Shown here: positions 50,724-59,668 of the stretch, in pieces | Layout of the letters: the number at the start of each line of letters is the position of its first letter | Position numbering within the stretch: position 1 is the first letter of the stretch | Source of the DNA: Microbacterium sp. Yaish 1 | Lineage (GTDB): Bacteria > Actinomycetota > Actinomycetes > Actinomycetales > Microbacteriaceae | DNA length: 64,000 nucleotides | Assembly (NCBI RefSeq): GCF_002245215.1 | Contig: NZ_NPMR01000001.1 | Coordinates: forward strand, 930,001-994,000 | Reading direction: 5' to 3' | Notes under the pieces: model-generated | What the model saw: the letters and a program-made list of their open reading frames with translations, nothing else | Database searches by the model: none | What the model was told of the DNA's origin: nothing | Program-made: the position numbers and the translations under genes

Positions 50724-52034
50724 ATGCGTCTGTCAGTCATCGGTTGCGGTTACCTCGGCGCGGTGCACGCCGCCGCGATGGCGTCGATCGGTCACGAGGT
50801 CGTCGGGATCGACGTCGACGAGCGCAAGATCACGTCGCTCTCGAACGGCGAGGCGCCGTTCTTCGAGCCGGGGCTGCAGGAGATCCTGAGCGAGGGTCTC
50901 GCGTCGGGCCGGCTGCGCTTCTCGACCGACATGGCGGATGCCGCCGGCGCCGCCGTCCACTTCATCGGCGTCGGCACCCCGCAGCAGAAGGACGGCTACG
51001 CCGCCGACCTGACCTACGTCAACGCCGCCGTCGACGCGCTCATCCCGCACCTCGCCGAGGGCGACATCGTCGCCGGCAAGTCGACGGTCCCCGTCGGCAC
51101 CGCCGCCACGCTCGCCGAGCGCGTGACCCCCACCGGCGCGACTCTCGTCTGGAACCCCGAGTTCCTGCGCGAGGGCTGGGCGGTGCAGGACACCGTCGAC
51201 CCCGACCGCCTCGTCGCGGGCGTCCCCGCCGGCGCCGAGGGCGAGCGCGCCGCCGACATCCTGCGCGAGGTGTATCACCCCTCGGTCGCCAAGAACACGC
51301 CGTTCATCGTCACCGACCTCGCCACCGCCGAGCTCGTCAAGGTCGCCGCCAACGCCTTCCTCGCGACCAAGATCAGCTTCATCAACGCGATGGCCGAGAT
51401 CGCCGAGGTCACCGGCGCCGACGTCACGACCCTCGCCGACGCGATCGGCCACGACGCGCGCATCGGCCGCCGCTTCCTCGGAGCGGGCATCGGCTTCGGC
51501 GGCGGCTGCCTGCCGAAGGACATCCGCGCGTTCTCCGCCCGCGCCGAAGAGCTCGGCCGCGGCGAGTCCGTCGCGTTCCTCCGCGAGGTCGACGCCATCA
51601 ACATGCGCCGACGCGACCGCGCCGTCGACCTCGTCGTCGACGCGCTCGGCGGCTCGGTGTACAAGAAGAACGTCACGGTGCTCGGTGCCGCGTTCAAGCC
51701 GCACAGCGACGACATCCGAGACTCCCCTGCCCTCGACGTCGCCGTGCGCCTGCACGGCCTCGGCGCCTGGGTCACCGTGACCGACCCCGAGGCGATCGAG
51801 AACGCCCGCCGCGTCCACCCGCAGCTCAACTACGTCGACGACCGCGACGAGGCCCTCCGCGCCGCCGACGCCGTCATCGTCGTCACCGAGTGGGACGAGT
51901 ACCGCCGCCAGCTCGACCCCGCTCACGCCGCGACGCTCACCGCGGGCCGGCTCGTCATCGACGGCCGCAACTGCCTCGACGCCGACGCCTGGCGCGCGGC
52001 CGGGTGGGACTACCGCGGCATGGGCCGCCCCTGA
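50724..52034 (+). CDS. ugd: UDP-glucose 6-dehydrogenase
   Basis: 436-residue cytoplasmic enzyme oxidising UDP-glucose to UDP-glucuronate with two NAD+. The N-terminal Rossmann motif is SVIGCGYLGAVHAAAMASIG (residues ~4-23). The catalytic Cys262 lies in GFGGGCLPKD, with Lys205-region ELVKVAANAFLATKISFINA and NPEFLREGWAVQD as further signatures. The C-terminal domain has VLGAAFKPHSDDIRDSPALD. The enzyme could feed glucuronate into the exopolysaccharide whose genes lie 12 kb away, but it stands alone here. It is convergent with the thioesterase gene with no gap. Confidence 0.96.
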   Translation: MRLSVIGCGYLGAVHAAAMASIGHEVVGIDVDERKITSLSNGEAPFFEPGLQEILSEGLASGRLRFSTDMADAAGAAVHFIGVGTPQQKDGYAADLTYVNAAVDALIPHLAEGDIVAGKSTVPVGTAATLAERVTPTGATLVWNPEFLREGWAVQDTVDPDRLVAGVPAGAEGERAADILREVYHPSVAKNTPFIVTDLATAELVKVAANAFLATKISFINAMAEIAEVTGADVTTLADAIGHDARIGRRFLGAGIGFGGGCLPKDIRAFSARAEELGRGESVAFLREVDAINMRRRDRAVDLVVDALGGSVYKKNVTVLGAAFKPHSDDIRDSPALDVAVRLHGLGAWVTVTDPEAIENARRVHPQLNYVDDRDEALRAADAVIVVTEWDEYRRQLDPAHAATLTAGRLVIDGRNCLDADAWRAAGWDYRGMGRP

Positions 52035-52508
52035 TCAGGGCAGGCGCACCGAGTCGGTCTTCGGGTGCTCGCGCGGCATCCGGTCACGGTCGTACGTGAT
52101 GGCGGAGTAGCCGTGCGGGATCGGCTGCCCCTGCTCGTCGACGCTCACGAACACGAGCCGCTCGATCGAGAGGATGCGCTTGCGCGTGATCATGTTGCGC
52201 ACCACGGCGCGCATCGTCAGCGACGTGCGGCCGAAGTGCGTCGCCGTCAGCCCCATCTCGATGAGGTCGCCCTGCAGGGCCGACGACTCGAAGTTGATCT
52301 CGGAGATCAGCTTGGTCACCACCCGGTAGTTGCCGAGCTGGATGATCGCGTAGATCGCGGCCTCTTCGTCGATCCAGCGAAGAAGGCTGCCGCCGAAGAG
52401 CGTGCCGTTGGCGTTGAGGTCCTCCGGTCGCACCCACTTGCGCGTGTGGAAGTTGATGCCGCCCTCTGACCAGGGCCATTCGGAACTCGTCTGATCGCTC
52501 ACGTTCAT
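52035..52508 (-). CDS. Acyl-CoA thioesterase, hotdog fold
   Basis: 157-residue hotdog-fold hydrolase of the YciA/BFIT type that should cleave acyl-CoA thioesters. The hallmark segment LNANGTLFGGSLLRWIDEEA contains the N..G.LFGG active-site loop and catalytic acidic residues. Later strands read INFESSALQGDLIEMGLTAT and GRTSLTMRAVVRN. The ATG at 52508 is chosen; the open frame upstream is unsupported. The preferred chain length is unknown. It is divergent from the small three-helix protein and abuts the UDP-glucose dehydrogenase stop. Confidence 0.92.
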   Translation of the reverse strand: MNVSDQTSSEWPWSEGGINFHTRKWVRPEDLNANGTLFGGSLLRWIDEEAAIYAIIQLGNYRVVTKLISEINFESSALQGDLIEMGLTATHFGRTSLTMRAVVRNMITRKRILSIERLVFVSVDEQGQPIPHGYSAITYDRDRMPREHPKTDSVRLP

Positions 52509-52591
52509 CCAGCCTAGCTCGCCATGATCGCACGGTCCGGGCGTCGCGTCGACCGGTTCCGCGCGCACGGCGGGCGGCGGATGATGTGCGC

Positions 52592-52828
52592 ATGGACAAG
52601 CCTGCGAAAGACTTCGACGCTCACGAGGTGGCGGAGGAGGTCGCCGAACGCGTGAAGAAGCGGATGCCGGATGTCGACGACGATCTCATCCGCCGCGAGG
52701 CGGCGGCATCGGTCGACAGCCACGCCGACGCGCGGGTGACCGACTTCATCGGCATCATCGCCGAGCGCGAGACCCGCGAGCGCCTCGCCGACATCGCCGA
52801 CGAGTCCTCAGGCGCCGCCTCCGACTGA
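52592..52828 (+). CDS. Three-helix bundle dimerisation-like small protein
   Basis: 78-residue acidic, all-helical protein: HEVAEEVAERVKKRMPDVDD, LIRREAAASVDSHADARVTD, then FIGIIAERETRERLADIA. The layout fits the three-helix bundle dimerisation domain common in actinobacteria (formerly DUF3562-like). An in-frame GTG at 52586 is an alternative start. Its 3' end overlaps the convergent MrpE-like gene by 21 bases, an unusual arrangement that could couple the two transcripts by antisense pairing. No function is assigned. Confidence 0.72.
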   Translation: MDKPAKDFDAHEVAEEVAERVKKRMPDVDDDLIRREAAASVDSHADARVTDFIGIIAERETRERLADIADESSGAASD

Positions 52829-53341
52829 CCAGGCCTCCTCGATGCGGGCGATGCGCCGCTCCAGGGAAGCGAGCGCCCCGGCGACGTCCACCGAGGGGCT
52901 GATCGTGTGCACCGCGATCAGCCGCCCGTCGATGCTGGCGGTGAGACTGCCCGGCATCAGGTTCGCCACGAGCGCCAGCGCGGCGCGGCCCGTCGATGTC
53001 TCGAGCACCGTCGTATGCGTCACCCACTCGGGATCGATGTCGGCCCGCGGCAACCAGATCGCCCGGCGTGCGACATCGATCCCGCCGACGATCGAGCGAC
53101 CGATCACCCACGATGCCAGCTCGAGAGCCCCGAGCGCTCCTCGCACCGAGCGGATCAGCCCGACCCGGCGCCTCGGTATTCCCGTCAGGGCATACGTGGT
53201 CGCCACGACCACCGGGACGGCGACCATGCCGTAGCCGAACGCCGCCACCGACGCCTCGGTCGCCGCGATCCAGACGATGCCGATCACGACGAGCCGGCAC
53301 AGCACCGAGACGATCACCGTTCCCACCCGTCCAGCCCTCAC
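52808..53341 (-). CDS. MrpE-like subunit of cation antiporter
   Basis: 177-residue membrane subunit of the Mrp/Mnh antiporter class. Two N-terminal helices (VSVLCRLVVIGIVWIAATEA then VAAFGYGMVAVPVVVATTYA) precede the cytoplasmic MnhE domain, which shows ELASWVIGRSIVGGIDVARR and the conserved LETSTGRAALALVANLMPGS. The GTG at 53341 overlaps the upstream gene stop (GTGA). It is the last of eight coupled genes; MrpE is usually placed before MrpF, so its terminal position here is unusual. Confidence 0.9.
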   Translation of the reverse strand: MRAGRVGTVIVSVLCRLVVIGIVWIAATEASVAAFGYGMVAVPVVVATTYALTGIPRRRVGLIRSVRGALGALELASWVIGRSIVGGIDVARRAIWLPRADIDPEWVTHTTVLETSTGRAALALVANLMPGSLTASIDGRLIAVHTISPSVDVAGALASLERRIARIEEAWSVGGGA

Positions 53342-55095
53342 GACACCATCACCGCCGCCACAACCGCGACGAGCACAGCACCGCCCAGGGCGAGCACGAT
53401 CACCGAGCCCGAGCCGGACCACGTGCCGATCGCGCGCTGCGCGCGGTCGAGCCCCGGCCCCGCGCTCGGGCCCGCGGCGATCCGGGCGACGACGGCACCC
53501 CGGACCTGTCCCAGGCCGTTCGACGCGACGGTGAGACCCCGCAGGACGATCCGCGCCGCGCGCTCCTCGACCACGACGATGTCGCCCGGCGGCACGGTGG
53601 GTGAGCGCTCCGGCGAGCGCCGCGTGACCGCAAGGGCGACCGCGGCGCCGGCGAGCCCGAGCAGCAGCGGCCAGGTCTGCGCCCAGACGGCCGACGGATC
53701 GAGCCAGCCCGGCACGCTCAGCGGCGGTGCCCATGCCGACGCGAGCGCCGCGACCGGCACCGCCGCGAGCACCGACAGGGCGACCCACGCGATGCCTCGC
53801 GTACGCGCCGTGTGCTTCGGCGCGCGCTCGCGCCGCGACAGCGCGACGGCGAACCGGGCCAGCAGCAGCGTCGACCCCACACCGAACCACGGCAGCACAT
53901 CGGCGACGCCGAGGGCCGGCAGCAGCGGCACCGCCACCTCGCCGACGGCCTCCTTCGCGACGTACTTCGCGATGAACCCGCTCGTGAACGGCGCACCGAC
54001 GAGCGCGAGAGACGCGACGGCGAGCGCCGCCGTGACGATCCATCGCGGCAGCCGTTCGCTGTCCCACGCCTGCACCCCCAGGAACAGCGCCCCCTTCACG
54101 AGCCCGTGCGAGACGCTGTAGACCACGACGGCGGCGATGCAGGCGGGCGCGAGCGGCGGCGCGACGAGGGCCGCGCCGATGACGGCCGTCAGGAAGCCCA
54201 TCTGGCTGATGCTGCTGTAGGCGAGGATGACCTTGGGGTTGCGCTGCAGCACGCCCGCGGGCACCGCCAGCAGCCCGCCGACGAGGCCGAGCACGAGGAA
54301 CACCGCTCCCCACGTCGGTTCGCCGGCTCCCTCGCCGAGCGGCAGGAAGCGCAGCCACCCGACGATCCCCGCCTTCAGCATCGCTCCCGACAGCACCGCG
54401 CTCGCGGGACTCGGCGCTGCCGGATGCGCGAGCGGCAGCCAGACGTGCAGCGGGACGGTGCCCGCCTTCACTCCGAAGCCGATCAGCAGCAGCAGGATGA
54501 TCGTCCCCTGAGCGGGCGAGGCGGCGACGGCCGCCGGAGCGTCCCCGACCGTGGTGACGCCGTCCGCGGCCAGCAGCAGGAGCGCCGCGAGCACGGCGCA
54601 CTCCCCGAACACCGTCAGCACCAGATAGATGGCGCCGGCACGCCGCGCACTCGCCGTCCGGTCGTGCACGACGATCGCGTACCCGAGGAAGCTCATCGCG
54701 GCGAAGGCCAGGTAGAACGTCACGAGATCGTCGGCGAGGAACACCGCGATGTTGCCGGTGAAGCACAGCAGCAGGAAGGCCGTCAGCACGTGCGGACGCT
54801 CGGCTTTCGACCGGGCCACGAACGACAGGGCCACGCCGTACAGGACGACCGCCATCAGCACCAGGGGCCGTGCGACGGCGTCGAGCCGGATGGAGGTGCC
54901 GAGCAGCATCCACGCGATCTCATGGCGGGTGCCGGCGTCGACGACCGCGGCCACACCGGCGGGCAGCACGACGAGCCAGGAGAAGCGGGTGATCGCCTCC
55001 CGCGCCCGGCGCGCCCCCGCGCCCCCGATACCGCTCAACACGGCGATGAGCGCCGCGACGAGCAGCGGCAACGACAGCGCGGGGAGGAAGATCAC
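53338..55095 (-). CDS. NuoL/MrpA-like antiporter subunit lacking the TM5 glutamate
   Basis: 585-residue proton-translocating-type membrane subunit with about 14 helices plus C-terminal extras. The half-channel lysines K210 (GFGVKAGTVPLHVWLP) and K241 (GAMLKAGIVGWLR) are present, and YSSISQMGFLTA and HGLVKGALFLGVQAW follow. The usual Glu of the WE(L)MS motif in TM5 is replaced: FAAMS at 131-135, with Ala132 in its place. It lacks the C-terminal MbhD/MbhE region of a full MrpA, which is instead part of 58377-59327. The GTG at 55095 overlaps the upstream stop. It may be the terminal, MrpA-like module of the complex. Confidence 0.88.
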   Translation of the reverse strand: MIFLPALSLPLLVAALIAVLSGIGGAGARRAREAITRFSWLVVLPAGVAAVVDAGTRHEIAWMLLGTSIRLDAVARPLVLMAVVLYGVALSFVARSKAERPHVLTAFLLLCFTGNIAVFLADDLVTFYLAFAAMSFLGYAIVVHDRTASARRAGAIYLVLTVFGECAVLAALLLLAADGVTTVGDAPAAVAASPAQGTIILLLLIGFGVKAGTVPLHVWLPLAHPAAPSPASAVLSGAMLKAGIVGWLRFLPLGEGAGEPTWGAVFLVLGLVGGLLAVPAGVLQRNPKVILAYSSISQMGFLTAVIGAALVAPPLAPACIAAVVVYSVSHGLVKGALFLGVQAWDSERLPRWIVTAALAVASLALVGAPFTSGFIAKYVAKEAVGEVAVPLLPALGVADVLPWFGVGSTLLLARFAVALSRRERAPKHTARTRGIAWVALSVLAAVPVAALASAWAPPLSVPGWLDPSAVWAQTWPLLLGLAGAAVALAVTRRSPERSPTVPPGDIVVVEERAARIVLRGLTVASNGLGQVRGAVVARIAAGPSAGPGLDRAQRAIGTWSGSGSVIVLALGGAVLVAVVAAVMVS

Positions 55096-56633
55096 AGCCA
55101 CGCTCCGTCCGCGATGAACCGGGCGAGCGACCACGGCGAGAACTCCCAGCCCGCGGCGACGCCGAGTCCGACGACGGCCGCGGCCGTGATGAGGGTGGGA
55201 ACGAGCAGCGCGGCGGGCGCCTCGAGGCGCCGCGCGCGGTCGCCCGGCTCGGTCAGCCGGGGCGCCCGCTCCGCCGACGCGGCGGTGGCCGCCGGCTCCG
55301 TCCACATCGCGATGATCACCGGCAGGAAGTACCCGGCGTTGAGGATCGTGCTCGTCAGCAGCACCGCGATGACCCACGGCTCGCCGGCGTCCAGGGCCCC
55401 CACGCCCAGCGCCCACTTCGAGATGAATCCGGCGAAGGGCGGCAGCCCGATCATCCCGAGCGCCGCGATCGTGAAGGCCGTCGCCGTCAGCGGCATCCGC
55501 CGTCCGACTCCGCCGAGTTCGCTGATCCTGTGGATCTTCAGCTCCTCCGCGAACAGCCCGGCGCAGAAGAAGAGGGTGATCTTCATGAACCCCTGATTGA
55601 CCATGTGCACGATCGCGCCGGCGGTGGCCATCGGGGCCAGCAGCGCCGCGCCGAGCGCGATGTAGGCCACCTGCGACACCGTCGAGTACGCGAGGCGCTT
55701 CTTCAGATCGTCCTGGGTGAGCGCACGGAGCGAGCCGTAGACGATCGTGATCGCGGCGACGACGGCGAGCACCGCGAGCAGGCCGAGGTCGGCGAACAGC
55801 TCGAAGCCGAACGTGTCCTCGACGACCCGGATGATGCCGAAGGCGCCGGCCTTGACCACCGCCACCGCGTGCAGGAGCGCGCTGACGGGCGCCGGGGCGA
55901 CCATCGCGACCGGCAGCCAGCCGTGCAGGGGGAACAGCGCTGCTTTCACCCCGACGCCCGTGAGCAGCAGGGCACCGATCGCGGTCGCCGTCGCGGGGTC
56001 ACGCGCGGCGAGTGCGGCGACCTCGGGGATGCCCCCGGAGACGAACTCGACCGGTCCCACCTCGAGGGTCAGCCACGCGACGCCGAGCAGCAGCACGACC
56101 CCGCCCACGAGCGTGTAGCCGAGATAGGTGCGCGCTCCGCGCATCGCCTCGGGCGTGCCGCGGTGGGCGACGAGCGGATACGTCACGAGCGTCAGCAGCT
56201 CGAAGAAGATCAAGAAGGTGAAGAGGTTCTGCGCGAGCGCGATACCCGTCGTCGCCGTCACGCACAGGCTGAAGAACCCGAAGAACCGGCTGCGGTTCGG
56301 GGCGCCTTCGAGATAGCCGATCGCGTAGACGGTCGTGACGAGCCAGAGTCCCGACGAGAGCGCGACGAAGAACAGCGAGAACGTGTCGGTGACGAAGACG
56401 ATCTCGAGCCCGGGGATCCACTCGAATGACGAACGGAGCTTCTCGCCCGACACGACGATGGGGATGAGCACGACCACGATCGCCACCTTCGCGATCGCGC
56501 CGGCGAGGTTGAGCGCCGTGCGCAGCCGCCGCTGCTCCTCCTTCAGGGCGAAGATGACGAGCGCCGGCACCAGCGAGGTCAGCAGCAGCACGACCGGGAT
56601 GAGGCTGGGCGAGACGACGGAACCCGGGATCAT
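55092..56633 (-). CDS. MrpD/NuoN-like antiporter subunit (second copy)
   Basis: 513-residue membrane subunit with about 14 helices. All key ionisable residues are in place: Glu145 (FFELLTLVTYPL), Lys230 (GVGVKAALFPLHGWLP) and Lys261 (AVVKAGAFGIIRV). YSTVSQVAYIALGAALLAP and HMVNQGFMKITLFFCAGLFA are typical. It overlaps both neighbours by four bases. It differs enough from 56630-58072 to be a distinct subunit rather than a recent duplicate. A functional proton or sodium pathway is likely. Confidence 0.9.
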   Translation of the reverse strand: MIPGSVVSPSLIPVVLLLTSLVPALVIFALKEEQRRLRTALNLAGAIAKVAIVVVLIPIVVSGEKLRSSFEWIPGLEIVFVTDTFSLFFVALSSGLWLVTTVYAIGYLEGAPNRSRFFGFFSLCVTATTGIALAQNLFTFLIFFELLTLVTYPLVAHRGTPEAMRGARTYLGYTLVGGVVLLLGVAWLTLEVGPVEFVSGGIPEVAALAARDPATATAIGALLLTGVGVKAALFPLHGWLPVAMVAPAPVSALLHAVAVVKAGAFGIIRVVEDTFGFELFADLGLLAVLAVVAAITIVYGSLRALTQDDLKKRLAYSTVSQVAYIALGAALLAPMATAGAIVHMVNQGFMKITLFFCAGLFAEELKIHRISELGGVGRRMPLTATAFTIAALGMIGLPPFAGFISKWALGVGALDAGEPWVIAVLLTSTILNAGYFLPVIIAMWTEPAATAASAERAPRLTEPGDRARRLEAPAALLVPTLITAAAVVGLGVAAGWEFSPWSLARFIADGAWL

Positions 56634-58072
56634 GGCGCCGCTCCCTCGATGATCGCGACGAGCGGCCCCGGGAAGACGCCCATGACGACGGATGCCGCGG
56701 CCAGGACGAACGGCACGATCGACAGCGTGCGGCTCGGCAGGCCGTTCGGGGGCGGCGGGTCATCGCCCGGCGGCGCGAACATCGCCCGGAGCATCTTCGC
56801 GACGTACGCGAAGGTCAGCAGTCCGCCGGCGAGCAGCACCACGACCCACCACCAGGCGCCGACCGCGAGCGAGGACTCGAGCAGCTGCCACTTGCCCACG
56901 AACCCGAGGGTCGGCGGCAGCCCCGCCAGGCCGACTCCGGCGATCCCGATCGTGGCTGCCGTGAGCGGCATCCGGGCGAGCGCGCCCCGCAGCCCGCCGA
57001 GACGGTCGCTGCCGTAAGCGACCATGAGAGTGCCGGCCGCGAGGAACATCGCCGCCTTCGCGAGCCCGTGCGCGACGGCGAGCACGACTCCGCCGCTCCA
57101 CCCGGCCACGGCCGCGTCGCTCCCGTGTGCGCCGCCGTCGAGCATCAGCGGCAGCATCAGCACGAGGTACCCGACCTGCGCGACCGTCGAATAGGCGATG
57201 ACGGTCTTCAGCCGATCGCGACGCAGCGCCATGAACCCGCCCCACAGGATGCCGGCGGCTCCGGCCGCGGCCGCGGCGTTCGCGAGCACGGGTCCGAGGG
57301 CGGTCTCGGGACCGATCGCGGCGAACACGCGCCACAGCACGAACAGCGACGCCTTGATCACGAGCGCCGACAGCAGCGCGCTCACGGCGGCGGGCGCAGC
57401 CGGATGCGCGACCGGAAGCCACGAATGCAGCGGGAACAGCGCCATCTTCGCCCCCATGCCGACCAGCGTCAGGGCGAGCACGGCCGCCGTGACGGGGCCG
57501 TCGTCGAGGCGACCCGCCGCCAGAGCGAGGTCGAGCGTCCCGGCCTGCCCGTACACGAGCGCGACCGCCAGGAGGTAGAACAGCGAACCGGTCACCGCCA
57601 CGAACAGGTATCGCAGAGCCGCCGCACGCGCCCGCGCACCTCCCAGAGCGACGAGCGCGACCGCGGCCAGGGTCAGCAGCTCGAGCAGGACGTAGATGGT
57701 GAACAGGTCCGCGGCGACGAAGACGCCCGAGATGGCGGCCATCGCAAAGAGCGCGAGCGGCCAGAAGCTCTCGGCGCCGATGAGACGTGGCTCCGCCGCG
57801 CCCATGACGAAGGCGGCGAGGAACACGACATGCGCGAGGGCGAGCATCGCGACCGACGCCCCATCCGCCTGCAACGCGATGCCGAGCGGGGGAACCCATC
57901 CCGCGAGCTCGACGCGCACGAGGCCGGCGCCCGCGACAGCCGGCCACAGCGCGACCACGACGGAGCCGCTCGCGACGACGGCGACGACTCCCACGGCAGC
58001 GCGGAACCGGGCGGGAACGAGCGCGGCGACCACAGCGGCGGCCACCGGCACGAAGACCAGCAGCGGGATCAT
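56630..58072 (-). CDS. MrpD-like antiporter subunit (first copy)
   Basis: 480-residue membrane subunit of the NuoL/M/N family. Glu131 (LLELLTLAAVAL), Lys209 (GMGAKMALFPLHSWLP) and Lys240 (SALVIKASLFVLW) mark the ion half-channels, and the later AYSTVAQVGYLVLMLPL and HGLAKAAMFLAAGTLM are conserved. It directly follows the MrpC-like gene, as MrpD does in classical operons, so it is the best MrpD counterpart. Both ends overlap neighbouring genes by four bases. Confidence 0.92.
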   Translation of the reverse strand: MIPLLVFVPVAAAVVAALVPARFRAAVGVVAVVASGSVVVALWPAVAGAGLVRVELAGWVPPLGIALQADGASVAMLALAHVVFLAAFVMGAAEPRLIGAESFWPLALFAMAAISGVFVAADLFTIYVLLELLTLAAVALVALGGARARAAALRYLFVAVTGSLFYLLAVALVYGQAGTLDLALAAGRLDDGPVTAAVLALTLVGMGAKMALFPLHSWLPVAHPAAPAAVSALLSALVIKASLFVLWRVFAAIGPETALGPVLANAAAAAGAAGILWGGFMALRRDRLKTVIAYSTVAQVGYLVLMLPLMLDGGAHGSDAAVAGWSGGVVLAVAHGLAKAAMFLAAGTLMVAYGSDRLGGLRGALARMPLTAATIGIAGVGLAGLPPTLGFVGKWQLLESSLAVGAWWWVVVLLAGGLLTFAYVAKMLRAMFAPPGDDPPPPNGLPSRTLSIVPFVLAAASVVMGVFPGPLVAIIEGAAP

Positions 58073-58380
58073 CCGTCCACCTGCTCGTTCTCGTCGGTGG
58101 TGTCCTCGACCCGGCGAGCGAGTGCGAGGGCGAGGCCCGTGATCGCGGCCATGACGACGATCCCCGTCAGGACGAGGGCCTGCGGCACAGGATCGGGCGC
58201 GCCGCCGTCAGCGCCGTCCGCGCCGCGGTCGGCGAGAGCCAGCAGCACGAGCATCACCCCGCCGGAGGCGACGTTCAGTGCGACGATGCGGCGGATGAGG
58301 TCGCGCACGACGAGGTGCGCCACGGTGCCGATGACGAACACCACGACGCCCGCGCCGAGGAAGAGCAGCGTCGCGTTCAT
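58069..58380 (-). CDS. MrpC-like (NuoK-type) antiporter subunit
   Basis: 103-residue protein with three helices: LLFLGAGVVVFVIGTVAHLV, IRRIVALNVASGGVMLVLLA and PQALVLTGIVVMAAITGLAL. The last contains the PQALVLTAIVI-like motif of MnhC/NuoK proteins. The ATG at 58380 overlaps the upstream stop (ATGA), and the stop overlaps the MrpD-like start. Its length is normal for MrpC. The Glu seen in many NuoK helices is not obvious in the second helix. Confidence 0.92.
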   Translation of the reverse strand: MNATLLFLGAGVVVFVIGTVAHLVVRDLIRRIVALNVASGGVMLVLLALADRGADGADGGAPDPVPQALVLTGIVVMAAITGLALALARRVEDTTDENEQVDG

Positions 58381-59327
58381 GCGCGCACCTCGTCCACCGC
58401 GCCGGCGGGACCCGCGCTGTCGTCGACCGCGCCGGCGGCGAAGAAGATCTCGCTGAGCGCGACGCCGATCCCGACGGCGAGCACAGCTTCGATCGTGAGG
58501 ATCGCCCCACCCGCCCAGGCGGTGTCGAGCCCGAGCCACGCCCCCGTCGCGCCGAGGCCGATGACGGCGAGGGCGACGAACGCAAGCAGACTCGCGCCCA
58601 CGATCGCCGTCGCGACGGGGCGCGAGACGGCGGCGACTCGGATGCCGCACAGCCGGGCGATCACGAGAGCTGCGGCGATCAGCGCGCCCGACTGGAACGC
58701 CCCGCCGGGCTGAACGCTGCCGGCCACCAGCACCCAGATCGCGAGCACGAGGACGACCGGCACGAGCACGACCGCGAGGGCCCGCCGCACCGGATCAGCC
58801 GGAGTCACGGGCCGCAGCCGCTCGCGGCCGATCGCGCCCGCGGCCACTGCGGCGACGACGAGGACGGCGATCTCGAGGAGCGTGTCGAGGCTGCGGTAGT
58901 TCAGCAGCACGGCTGTCACGGGGTGCGAGACGCCCGCCGCGTCCGTCGCCGCGACCGCCTCCCGGCCCAGATCGGCGGGTTCGGCGCTCACGCTGCGCAC
59001 CACCAGCAGCAGACCGACCAGACCCGCCGCACCTCCCACGGCGGCGACCCCGATCGCCATCGCCCGGCCCCGCGGATCGGCGCCCGGTCGCGGCGGCGTC
59101 CGGCGTTCGAGCGCGTCGACCAGCAACGCCCCGGCGATGCCGCCGCCCAGCGCCGCCTCCGCGAGCGCGACATCGGGCGCATCGATGCGGCCCCACAGGA
59201 CCGCCAGCAGGATGCCGAACACCAGGAACGCGGTCGTCGCGGCGGCCCGGCCCCGCACGAGCACCGCCACCGAAGCGGCGACGACGACGGCGCCGACCGC
59301 GAGCACGTCCAGCAGGTCGACGTTCAT
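58377..59327 (-). CDS. Fused MbhD-MbhE-MrpB antiporter subunit
   Basis: 316-residue membrane protein combining three modules that are separate genes in hydrogenase-type complexes. Residues ~25-75 form an MbhD/DUF4040 unit (GRIDAPDVALAEAALGGGIA). Residues ~90-170 form an MbhE unit (LLNYRSLDTLLEIAVLVVAA). Residues ~180-300 form an MrpB/MnhB unit (VAGSVQPGGAFQSGALIAAA). In classical Mrp the first two modules are the C-terminus of MrpA. Their transfer onto MrpB explains why no full MrpA is encoded. Both ends overlap neighbours by four bases. Confidence 0.9.
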   Translation of the reverse strand: MNVDLLDVLAVGAVVVAASVAVLVRGRAAATTAFLVFGILLAVLWGRIDAPDVALAEAALGGGIAGALLVDALERRTPPRPGADPRGRAMAIGVAAVGGAAGLVGLLLVVRSVSAEPADLGREAVAATDAAGVSHPVTAVLLNYRSLDTLLEIAVLVVAAVAAGAIGRERLRPVTPADPVRRALAVVLVPVVLVLAIWVLVAGSVQPGGAFQSGALIAAALVIARLCGIRVAAVSRPVATAIVGASLLAFVALAVIGLGATGAWLGLDTAWAGGAILTIEAVLAVGIGVALSEIFFAAGAVDDSAGPAGAVDEVRA

Positions 59328-59668
59328 GAGCCGCCGTCCGCGTCGCTCCGGCGCCTCCGGCGCTCACTGCCGGCCAGCAGGTGGGAGTTGCCGGCGGTGC
59401 CGAGGAGCGCGAGCACCCAGATCAGCAGCAGCTTCGCCGCGACCCCGAGGATGCCGAGCCCGTCGCCGCCCCGGGCGAACGCGTCGACGATGAGGGCGAC
59501 GACGATGAACCCGAGGCCGAGGTTGTCGGCCTTGGCGACAGCGTGGAGGCGGGTCGGAAGATCCGGAAAACGAAGCAGCCCCAGCGTCCCGACGACGACG
59601 AACAGGCATCCGATCGTCAGCAGGCCGATCACGAGCGAGTCAAGCACGCCGACGTTCGCTCCGGTCAC
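59324..59668 (-). CDS. MrpG-like antiporter subunit
   Basis: 114-residue protein with three helices. The MnhG signature LFVVVGTLGLLRFPDLPTRL followed by HAVAKADNLGLGFIVVALIV is unmistakable. The C-terminal 15 residues are Arg-rich and polar. It overlaps the MrpF-like gene and the fused MbhD-MbhE-MrpB gene by four bases each. Length matches MrpG of other bacteria. Confidence 0.95.
   Translation of the reverse strand: MTGANVGVLDSLVIGLLTIGCLFVVVGTLGLLRFPDLPTRLHAVAKADNLGLGFIVVALIVDAFARGGDGLGILGVAAKLLLIWVLALLGTAGNSHLLAGSERRRRRSDADGGS

Noticed and set aside
53812-55596. Long plus-strand frames opposite the antiporter operon
   Set aside because: The products are Arg/Gln/Asp-rich with no recognisable fold, while the minus strand encodes clear Mrp subunits with four-base overlaps.
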